Origin: Oscillospiraceae bacterium NTUH-002-81
Lineage (GTDB): Bacteria; Bacillota; Clostridia; Lachnospirales; Lachnospiraceae
DNA length: 64,000 bases
Assembly (NCBI GenBank): GCA_032620915.1
Contig: CP136052.1
Location: 961,001-1,025,000, forward strand
Direction of reading: 5' to 3'
Shown: positions 57,290 to 64,000 of the stretch, in pieces
Position numbering within the stretch: position 1 is the first letter of the stretch
Layout of the letters: every line of letters starts with the position of its first letter
Translations under genes and position numbers: made by a program
The notes under the pieces: generated by a model
Database searches by the model: none
What the model was told of the DNA's origin: nothing
The model's input: the letters and a program-made list of their open reading frames with translations, nothing else

Positions 57290-59068
57290 TTGCAGGATCA
57301 GAAACTGGAAAACCTGCTGAATCTGGCATTGGATGCAGCACCGGCAGAGCGGGAAAAATCCCTGAACCTGAATGTGGGATTTGACGAGGAGACGGACACC
57401 TGGGATGTGATCGTGAAATATTCCGGGGAGCTGACACCGGTGGAGGCGGAGACGGTGCAGGTGGTTCGGCTGCTGAATGAATATGCCATCATTACGCTGA
57501 CGGAGCAGCAGCTGGAGCGGCTGGCGCAGTTCCCGCAGATCGAGTTCGTGGAAAAACCAAAACGGCTTTTCTTTGCGCTGAACAGAGGACGGGCTGCTTC
57601 CTGTGTGGATCAGGTGCGCAACCTGGGGCTGAACCTGACGGGCCGGGGCGTGCTGGTGGCGGTGGTGGACTCCGGCGTGGATTACACGCACCCGGATTTT
57701 CGAAACGAGGATGGCACCACAAGAATAGTTTCCATCTGGGATCAGACGATCCCGGCTGATGGGATGCTGGTGGAAGCAGATGGAATGGTTTTTCGCAATC
57801 TGCCGCCCAATGGCTACAGAGTGGGAACCGAATACTCCCGGGAACGGATCAATGCGGCGCTGGCAGCGGACAGTCTGGAAGAACAACAGCGTTTCGTCCC
57901 CAGCCGGGATCTGAGCGGACATGGCACAGGCGTGCTGGGCATTGCAGCGGGAAATGGGCGGGCATCTGCCGGGCGATATCGGGGCGTAGCATCGGACAGC
58001 GATATTCTGGTGGTGCGGCTGGGGACACCCAGGCAGGGAGCGGCGGGGTTTCCCAGAACCACGGAACTCATGCAGGGCATCGACTATGCGGTGCGTCGGG
58101 CGCTGGAATTGCGGCTGCCGCTGGCGCTGAATCTGAGCTTTGGCAATACCTACGGTGCCCATGATGGCTCTACTCTGCTGGCAAGGTATCTGGACGACGT
58201 GTCCAATCTGTGGAAAAGCGTCATCAGCGTGGGAACCGGGAACGAAGCGGACAAGGCAGGCCATACGGCGGGAGATGTGCGGGAGGGAGAAGTGACGGAA
58301 ATCCCGTTCACCATTGGCGCCTATGAGCCTGCCTTAAACATGCAGCTCTGGAAAAACTATGCAGATGTGTATGACGTTGCCATCATCCATCCCTCCGGCC
58401 AGTCCACCGGGGAACTGCGCCGGGGGCTGGGAACACAGCGGTTTCGGCTGGGCCAGACCGAGTTGCTCATCTATTACGGGGAGCCTAGTCCGTCCAGCAA
58501 AGCCCAGGAAATTTATATAGACTTTTTACCCGTCGCGGATTACCTGGATGCGGGCATCTGGCGGATTCAGCTCCTGCCGAAGCGGATCGTCCAGGGCAAT
58601 TATGACCTGTGGATGCCGTCTGCCGCTGCTCTGGGGGCGGACACGGGCTTTCTCTTTCCGATGCCGGAGACCACGCTTACCATTCCTTCCACTGCGGAAC
58701 GCGTCATCTCTGTCAGCGCCTACAACGCTGCTACAGACGCCTATGCGGAATTCTCCGGCCGCGGTTACACCCGGGAATTACAGGGCATCAAGCCGGATCT
58801 TGCTGCTCCCGGTGTAGATGCCACCACCACAGCCGTTGGCGGCGGTTATCGCAGCGTCACCGGCACTTCCTTTGCGTCACCTTTTGTGGCCGGGGCGGCA
58901 GCCCTTCTCATGCAGTGGGGCATCGTGGACGGCAATGATCCTTATATGTACGGGGAAAAAGTCAAGGCACAGCTCATCTTCGGTGCCAGGAAGCTGCGAG
59001 GGGAAGCGGAGTATCCCAATTCCCGGGTAGGGTGGGGCGCACTGTGCGTGGAAAATAGCATCCCCTGA
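57290..59068 (+). CDS. S8-family subtilisin-like peptidase (Csp-like)
   Basis: 592 residues. The catalytic triad is intact: Asp127 (VAVVDSGVDYTHP), His211 (LSGHGTGVLGIAAG) and Ser527 (GTSFASPFVAGAAALL), with oxyanion Asn in SVGTGNEADKAGH. A prodomain-like N-terminus (VIVKYSGEL, ITLTEQQLERLAQFPQIEFVEKPKRLFF) precedes it, and a beta-rich insert of about 140 residues lies between His and Ser. This layout is that of the clostridial Csp-type subtilases that process germination enzymes, though many Lachnospiraceae carry several of unknown role. No signal peptide is seen. The TTG start follows GGAGG by 8 nt. Confidence 0.9.
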   Translation: MQDQKLENLLNLALDAAPAEREKSLNLNVGFDEETDTWDVIVKYSGELTPVEAETVQVVRLLNEYAIITLTEQQLERLAQFPQIEFVEKPKRLFFALNRGRAASCVDQVRNLGLNLTGRGVLVAVVDSGVDYTHPDFRNEDGTTRIVSIWDQTIPADGMLVEADGMVFRNLPPNGYRVGTEYSRERINAALAADSLEEQQRFVPSRDLSGHGTGVLGIAAGNGRASAGRYRGVASDSDILVVRLGTPRQGAAGFPRTTELMQGIDYAVRRALELRLPLALNLSFGNTYGAHDGSTLLARYLDDVSNLWKSVISVGTGNEADKAGHTAGDVREGEVTEIPFTIGAYEPALNMQLWKNYADVYDVAIIHPSGQSTGELRRGLGTQRFRLGQTELLIYYGEPSPSSKAQEIYIDFLPVADYLDAGIWRIQLLPKRIVQGNYDLWMPSAAALGADTGFLFPMPETTLTIPSTAERVISVSAYNAATDAYAEFSGRGYTRELQGIKPDLAAPGVDATTTAVGGGYRSVTGTSFASPFVAGAAALLMQWGIVDGNDPYMYGEKVKAQLIFGARKLRGEAEYPNSRVGWGALCVENSIP

Positions 59069-59115
59069 TTTTGCGTCATTTTTATTGCAAAAAAGTCGCA
59101 TATTTTTTTGCTTTT

Positions 59116-59124
59116 TGGTATACT
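59116..59124 (+). promoter_or_regulatory. Extended -10 promoter for the MoxR gene
   Basis: TGG-TATACT (59116-59124) is an extended -10 element without a good -35. It lies 27 bases before the TTG start. Confidence 0.4.
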
Positions 59125-59150
59125 GGACAGGAGAAAGGAAGCGGCGAGCA

Positions 59151-60068
59151 TTGTTGGAACAATTACGGGAACTGGGGATCCGGGAGGATCTGATTGAGGA
59201 GATAAAGGCTTTCCGGGAGGCGTATCCGGTGGCGAAGGATGACTGGACGAGGATTCCTGAGCCGGAGCAGTTTTATTACGGAAAGGATGTGTGGGAGCAG
59301 GCGATCACGGCACTTCTGTGCGGGGAGAATCTGCTGCTGGTGGGACACAAGGCGACGGGCAAGAACCTGTTTGCGGAGAATCTGGCAGGGGTTTTTGGAA
59401 GGCCGCGCTGGGATGTGTCTTTTCATGTGAATATGGATGCGGCGTCGCTGATCGGCATGGATACGTTCCGGGGCGGCGAGGTGACGTTTCGGCCGGGGCC
59501 GGTGTATGCGGCGGCGAAGTCCGGGGGATTTACGGTGCTGGATGAGGTCAACATGGCGAAGAGCGAGGCGGTGGCGGTGCTACACGCGACGCTGGATTTC
59601 CGGCGGGTGATCGACGTGCCGGGCTATGAGCGGATCGAGCTGCATCCGGCGACCCGGTTTATCGCCACGATGAATTACGGATATTCCGGGACGAAGGAGC
59701 TGAATGAGGCGCTGGTATCGCGGTTTGCGGTGATCCAGATGCCGATGATCTCTCAGGAGAGCCTGATCCGGCTGATCCGCAAACATGCGCCGAAGATCCG
59801 GGAGGAGGCAGCCGGGGAGCTGGCGGCGGTGTTCTTGGATCTGCAGAAGAAATGCGAACATGCGGAGATTTCTTCGAAGGCGCTGGATCTGCGGGGGCTT
59901 CTGGGATCGGTGGGCCTGATGGAGAAGGGACTGGATGTCCACACGGCGCTGGATATGGGCATTACGAATAAGTCGTTTGATCCCTATGAGCAGACGCTGA
60001 TCCGGGATACGATCCGGGCGAGGATCCCGCGGAAAACACAGAGGCAGGATTTTTTCGAAAAAGAATAA
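59151..60068 (+). CDS. MoxR-type AAA+ ATPase
   Basis: 305 residues. Walker A reads GHKATGKN, with Asn where Ser or Thr is usual (59340 region). Walker B is FTVLDEVNMA, sensor 1 IATMNYGYSGTKELNEALVSRF includes the arginine-finger region, and LDLRGLLGSVGLMEKG follows. The start is a TTG at 59151, 9 nt after AAAGGAAG; the frame is open from 59085 but without a ribosome site. MoxR ATPases act as chaperones with VWA proteins to insert metals or assemble complexes, and the VWA gene at 60194 is the obvious partner. DNA here is more GC-rich than in the sugar island. Confidence 0.85.
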   Translation: MLEQLRELGIREDLIEEIKAFREAYPVAKDDWTRIPEPEQFYYGKDVWEQAITALLCGENLLLVGHKATGKNLFAENLAGVFGRPRWDVSFHVNMDAASLIGMDTFRGGEVTFRPGPVYAAAKSGGFTVLDEVNMAKSEAVAVLHATLDFRRVIDVPGYERIELHPATRFIATMNYGYSGTKELNEALVSRFAVIQMPMISQESLIRLIRKHAPKIREEAAGELAAVFLDLQKKCEHAEISSKALDLRGLLGSVGLMEKGLDVHTALDMGITNKSFDPYEQTLIRDTIRARIPRKTQRQDFFEKE

Positions 60069-60193
60069 AGTCAGATACAGGAAATGCAATGAAAAAATAG
60101 CAGAGTAAGCGGTAGTTGCATGACACCCGGAAAAGCGACCTGCAGAGTGCAGGGATCGTAATTTTCAGGGCGTTGGGGAGAAAGATTTACAGA

Positions 60194-62152
60194 ATGGAAG
60201 AGCAGGCGTTAAGGGAAGCGAAACGTGCACACAATTTCATATGGGCAGCAGCGGAGGATTATGGATTTGAACCGCTTTTTCTTGCATTTTCGCCGGACGG
60301 AATGGCGGATCTGTATCTGAATCTGATCATCGGGCTGGCGCACAAATGGTGCGAGCAGGAGAAGCTGGATGCGTTTTTTGAACAGCTAGGCGGAAAAGAC
60401 GAGGAGCTGTATGAGGGACTGCTCTGGATCGGCCTGGAAAATGCATTGTATGAAAAGGAGCAGAAGGTGCGCCCGGCGCTGACGGCGCTCCGGCAGGAGT
60501 ATGCCCGGGAGAGCCTGCAGCGATACCAGCGTTACAGGGAGTATGCCAGGATCGAGCAGCTGCGAAACGGGCACTGCCGGGAGATCCTGGGGGAGCCCTC
60601 GGGCCTGCCGGAGGAGGAAGAGCGGATTTTACACGCATTTTCCTATACGGGGGACATGACGACGGAACAGCTTCTGGAGCGCACCCGTGACAATCTGTGG
60701 CAATATTTTTCCTATCGGCCGACAGCGGGCAAAACGCAGGACGGCATTTATTTTCTGCAAAAGGTGGCAGGCGCTTTTCATTCGGTGGGCAAGGTGAGCA
60801 ACACCTATGTCCGGGCGAAGCAGTATGAAGATGAGAATGCATCTACAGACGGAAAAGCGGGGACGATGGAACAGGCCAGACACTATCTGCTGCAGTTTTC
60901 TGTGCACCGGGATCCGGAGGAGACAAAGCGGTATGTGGAAGCCTGTTTTGGAAAGAGCATGTACACGGAACAGCAGCAGGAGGAAGTGGAGCGCCAGCTG
61001 TGCACGGGCAATCATAAGAACAGTCATCTATTGTTTACGCGGGGACGTACCATCATACCAAAACACACGACATCCGTGCAAAATACAATTACACCGGTAT
61101 CATCAAGAACAGCAGCGGCTATGGGGGCAGAACATCCATCAGCAATGCGAAATGAGGGCCTCGAGGATGAATCGGCACACACACCGATGCCTTGGAACAT
61201 GTCTAAGGCAAGTATAACGGAAGATATACAGGAATCACAGGGCGCAAAGCCCGAAACAATGCCCGAGCAGGAGTCCACCATTGCTGCGCACGGCTTTCAT
61301 GAAAAAAGGGAAGCCCGCGAGATCCGGGAATTTCAGACGGAATGCGCCGAACAGTACCGGAAAAATAAAGCGCATTTCGAGCAGAACCGCGCCATTTACC
61401 AGAACAGCATCCGCAAGCTGACGGAGAGCCTGAAAGTCTGCCTGGAGACGCAGGACGAGACATTTCCGACCATGGCCACGCACGGGAGAATCCACGCCCC
61501 CAGCGTCTGGAAGGCGGTGTATCTGGACAATCCCCGGGTATTTGCACACAGGGAAGAGGTGGAGATCCCGGGATTTTCGGTGGATATTCTCATGGATGCT
61601 TCCTCCTCGCGGAAACAGATGCAGGAGCAGATCGCAGCCCAGGCGTATGTCCTGGCGGAGAGCCTGGGACAGTGCGGGATCCCGGTCCAGATTTATTCCT
61701 ACTGCAGCATCCGCGGCTTCACCGTGATGCGGCTGTTCCAGAGTTACGACGAGACGGTCAGGAGCGATGCGCTGTTTCACTATGTGGCGGCCGGAAACAA
61801 CCGGGACGGGCTGGCGCTGCGGGCGGCAGGCCATCTGATGGAGACGGGAAGCAAAGCCAGGAAAATCCTGCTGGTGCTGACGGATGCCAGCCCTCAGGAT
61901 GACCAGGATGCCGGGGAGGGTGCTTTCTATAAAAATAAAGAATACACGGATCTGCTGGCGGTGCAGGACACGGCAAGGGAAGTGCGGGCGCTGAAGCAGA
62001 AAGGCATCCAGGTGATCGGTATTTTCATGGGAAGTCCCCGGGGCGGCCAGGTGGCCGGTGAGATTTTCGGACGGGAGCTGGTGAAGATCCGGAACATCGG
62101 TGAATTTTCCGGCGCGGTGGGAAGAATTTTGCGGGAAGTAATTCTTTCCTGA
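60194..62152 (+). CDS. VWA-domain protein, MoxR partner (NorD/CobT-like)
   Basis: 652 residues. The N-terminal 280 residues are helical and acidic. A low-complexity linker follows at about residues 285-390. The VWA domain occupies the last 230 residues, with a full MIDAS: DILMDASSSRKQMQ (DxSxS), the Thr/Asn region AAGNNRDGLALR, and LVLTDASPQDD. It ends with VIGIFMGSPRGGQVAGEIFGRE. With the MoxR ATPase 125 bases upstream it forms the usual MoxR/VWA chaperone pair. The client is unknown; no metal-enzyme gene is next to it. The ATG at 60194 has only a distant GGGGAG, so the start is uncertain. Confidence 0.83.
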   Translation: MEEQALREAKRAHNFIWAAAEDYGFEPLFLAFSPDGMADLYLNLIIGLAHKWCEQEKLDAFFEQLGGKDEELYEGLLWIGLENALYEKEQKVRPALTALRQEYARESLQRYQRYREYARIEQLRNGHCREILGEPSGLPEEEERILHAFSYTGDMTTEQLLERTRDNLWQYFSYRPTAGKTQDGIYFLQKVAGAFHSVGKVSNTYVRAKQYEDENASTDGKAGTMEQARHYLLQFSVHRDPEETKRYVEACFGKSMYTEQQQEEVERQLCTGNHKNSHLLFTRGRTIIPKHTTSVQNTITPVSSRTAAAMGAEHPSAMRNEGLEDESAHTPMPWNMSKASITEDIQESQGAKPETMPEQESTIAAHGFHEKREAREIREFQTECAEQYRKNKAHFEQNRAIYQNSIRKLTESLKVCLETQDETFPTMATHGRIHAPSVWKAVYLDNPRVFAHREEVEIPGFSVDILMDASSSRKQMQEQIAAQAYVLAESLGQCGIPVQIYSYCSIRGFTVMRLFQSYDETVRSDALFHYVAAGNNRDGLALRAAGHLMETGSKARKILLVLTDASPQDDQDAGEGAFYKNKEYTDLLAVQDTAREVRALKQKGIQVIGIFMGSPRGGQVAGEIFGRELVKIRNIGEFSGAVGRILREVILS

Positions 62153-62154
62153 GC

Positions 62155-62183
62155 TTGCGCAGCGGGAGAAAACTGGTTACAAT
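62155..62183 (+). promoter_or_regulatory. Promoter of the GGDEF gene
   Basis: TTGCGC (62155-62160), 17-nt spacer, TACAAT (62178-62183), directly after the VWA gene stop. Confidence 0.55.
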
Positions 62184-62213
62184 AGGGCTAAAGGAAATTT
62201 GGTCGAAAAGGCG

Positions 62214-64000
62214 ATGAGACTGGTGAAAAATACGAAGAAAACAGACAAGAGAATGGCATATATCATGCGTGGCAGCATGTCCGTGCTGACGGCGGTACTC
62301 ATTGTTTTATTTTTTGGCATTATGTCCATGGTGAGCAGCATTCAGGGTACTGCCCGGGTAGTAAACTACGCCGGTCTGGTGCGGGGCTGCACCCAGCGGA
62401 TCATCAAGCTGGAGGATGCCGGACAGCCTCAGGACGGCCTGATCGAAAGTGTCACTTCTTATATTCAGGGACTGCGCTATGGCAGCGAAGATCTGAATCT
62501 GGTGCGGCTGGATGATCGCGCTTTTCAGGAAAAAATGGAGGAGCTGGATGCCTATTTCCAGGAGCTGAAGGCGGAGATCCTGCTGGTGCGGGAAAAGGGC
62601 TACGAGAGCACGCAGATCATTGAGAAAAGTGAGCATTTCTTCGGCGTCTGCGATGAGGCCACAGGCCTTGCGGAGGCGTACTCTCAGCGAAAAGCGTCTG
62701 CCCTGAGCACGCTGGAGAAAATCGTGGTGGCGGATATCATCGGCCTGGTGCTTCTGCTGGCTTTTGAGCTAGTGAAGGCGCTGCGGTATGCGGCCCAGAA
62801 CCGGATTTTGCAGAGCAAGGTTTATCTGGACGAAGCCACCGGACTGCCGAATAAAAATAAATGTGAAGAAGTTCTGGAGCAGCCGGTGCCCGGCACGGAC
62901 GGACCGGGTCTGGCGGTGTGCTCTTTTGACCTGAACAATCTGCGGACGATCAACAACAACTGCGGCCATGAAAAGGGAGACGAGTACATCCGTGCCTTTG
63001 CGCAGCTGCTGCGAAAAGTGGTGCCGGAGTCCTGCTTTGTGGGCCGCAATGGCGGCGATGAGTTTCTGGCGGTGCTGCGGGGCATGAACCATGTGGGCGT
63101 GCGGGAATGCCTGCGGGAGCTGCGGCATCAGGCGGATCTGTATTCCGCGGAGCACCCGGATCTGCCCATCAGCTATGCCAGCGGGTATGCCCTGTCCGGC
63201 GACCATGAGGGCAGCGATATGCGGGAGCTGTTCCGGTTTGCCGACAAAAATATGTACGTGGACAAGAACCGGGCGAAGATGGAGGAGGCTGCCAGACAGC
63301 AGCATTTTGATTCCCGTCTGCTGGAAGAGCTGCGCAGGCAGAGCTTTCATTTTTCGGACTGTATTTACTGCGACGCCCTGCTGGATCAGTACCGGGTACT
63401 GCGGGCAAGCTCGGATTTCTTTCTGGCGGAGGACGGCAGCTATTCCGGCGCGGTGGAGCAGATCGCCCAGGAGCTTGCCACCATGGACAACTGGCAGAGC
63501 CTGTGGAAAAAGCTGCAGCTGTCTTTTCTGAAGGAACATCTGTGGAAAGATGCGCGCAGGCTGGACATTCCGTTTGTGTATGAGGATGGGGCGTGCACCC
63601 ATCAGGGGCGGCTGACGGTGCTGTTCCACGATGCCACTGCAGACGGGCGGCTTCATCATTTTGTCCTCGGCATGGAAGAGTATCACGAAAACGCAGGCGG
63701 CCGCGTGGATGAAAAACAGCAGCTGATCCGCTATTATGACCAGCTGAAGCAGTCGGTGCTGGAAAACAGCAACTACGTAGATGCGCTGATGGATTCGGCG
63801 GAGGCGGTGTATTCGGTGGATCTGACCAATGACCGTCTGGAAAATGTATTTTATCATGTGGCGGTCAGGTCTTTTGATCTGCAGGTGGCGACGCCCTGTT
63901 CCTATGATGCCTATTGCCGGGAGCGCAGCGCGTTTGTGACGGAGGAGACGCTGGAAAATTACCGGATCACGGATTCGGCTTACAAGCTGCTGGAACGGTT
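62214..64000 (+). CDS. Membrane-bound GGDEF-domain protein (diguanylate cyclase-like), partial
   Basis: 595 codons are visible and the frame is still open at the window end. A first membrane segment (VLTAVLIVLFFGIMSMV, about residues 24-40) is followed by an external helical sensor of about 120 residues and a second segment (VADIIGLVLLLAFELV). A GGDEF domain follows: DEATGLPNKNKCEEVL, SFDLNNLRTINNNCGHEKGDEYI, GRNGGDEFLAVLRG, FADKNMYVDKNRAK. The GGDEF signature is intact, so c-di-GMP synthesis is plausible. The stretch after it (VLENSNYVDALMDSAEAVYSVDLTNDRLENVFYH) looks PAS-like. The ATG at 62214 is preceded by AAAAGG only. Confidence 0.88.
   Translation, partial: MRLVKNTKKTDKRMAYIMRGSMSVLTAVLIVLFFGIMSMVSSIQGTARVVNYAGLVRGCTQRIIKLEDAGQPQDGLIESVTSYIQGLRYGSEDLNLVRLDDRAFQEKMEELDAYFQELKAEILLVREKGYESTQIIEKSEHFFGVCDEATGLAEAYSQRKASALSTLEKIVVADIIGLVLLLAFELVKALRYAAQNRILQSKVYLDEATGLPNKNKCEEVLEQPVPGTDGPGLAVCSFDLNNLRTINNNCGHEKGDEYIRAFAQLLRKVVPESCFVGRNGGDEFLAVLRGMNHVGVRECLRELRHQADLYSAEHPDLPISYASGYALSGDHEGSDMRELFRFADKNMYVDKNRAKMEEAARQQHFDSRLLEELRRQSFHFSDCIYCDALLDQYRVLRASSDFFLAEDGSYSGAVEQIAQELATMDNWQSLWKKLQLSFLKEHLWKDARRLDIPFVYEDGACTHQGRLTVLFHDATADGRLHHFVLGMEEYHENAGGRVDEKQQLIRYYDQLKQSVLENSNYVDALMDSAEAVYSVDLTNDRLENVFYHVAVRSFDLQVATPCSYDAYCRERSAFVTEETLENYRITDSAYKLLER

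Noticed and set aside
1..64000. tRNA, rRNA, CRISPR or prophage content
   Set aside because: No cloverleaf-like or rRNA sequence, no regularly spaced direct repeats and no phage structural or integrase gene was seen by reading.

Overview
The window looks like a chromosomal segment of a gut-type Clostridia, most likely Lachnospiraceae. Support: intermediate GC, AGGAGG-type ribosome sites, consensus sigma-A promoters, lipoprotein-anchored ABC binding proteins with the lipobox Cys at residue 22, several RbsABC-type sugar importers, a FliB-like protein, an S8 subtilase and a membrane GGDEF protein. No rRNA, tRNA, CRISPR array, intact insertion sequence or phage gene was recognised.

Layout. (1) 1-2893: the tail of a LivF ATPase, a bidirectional terminator, then a minus-strand polar amino acid ABC importer whose ATPase gene carries a +1 frameshift. 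(2) 3053-7010: a divergent operon with an FrlB-type SIS deglycase, two FrlD-type PfkB kinases, an amidohydrolase and a YjbQ protein. Together with the importer it reads as an Amadori-product (fructosamine) uptake and breakdown locus. (3) 7097-17683: a complete livKHMGF importer followed by an allantoinase/hydantoinase-type amidohydrolase, a CapA-type protein, an M20 N-carbamoyl hydrolase and a frameshifted class I dihydroorotase, a plausible cyclic-ureide set. (4) 17691-23184: a structured repeat, a YjjG-type HAD phosphatase, a long branched terminator, a hypothetical gene, a CdaR-type regulator, an AGCS symporter and a FliB-like gene. (5) 23239-24256: a decayed stretch with an AAA-ATPase pseudogene, a remnant of a GntR gene and a candidate 27-residue ORF. 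(6) 24158-57058: a very large rare-sugar/polyol island. It has three RbsABC-type importers, two intact UTRA GntR regulators, four medium-chain and two near-duplicate short-chain dehydrogenases, an aldo/keto reductase and a GldA-type dehydrogenase. It also has D-lyxose isomerase, D-psicose 3-epimerase, an FGGY kinase, a GatD/PfkB/class II aldolase route, a gluconolactonase, a phosphotriesterase-type lactonase, an AroE-like protein, a cupin phosphoglucose isomerase and a HAD phosphatase. (7) 57290-64000: an S8 peptidase, a MoxR ATPase with its VWA partner, and a GGDEF protein that runs off the end.

How it works together (inference). The island imports several polyols or rare sugars unphosphorylated, oxidises polyols to ketoses, interconverts ketoses with the isomerase and epimerase, and phosphorylates them for aldol cleavage. 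The paralogous genes and a shared AATGTA-N2-TACATT-like motif near several transcription starts suggest growth by duplication under a common GntR family.

The most unusual points are importer 2 (split ATPase with an altered Walker B, plus two different permeases), the two-copy covarying RNA-like element at 17691 and 32582, the 165-nt branched terminator at 18528, the promoter-terminator pair at 7097-7222, and the single-base frameshifts in two otherwise complete genes.
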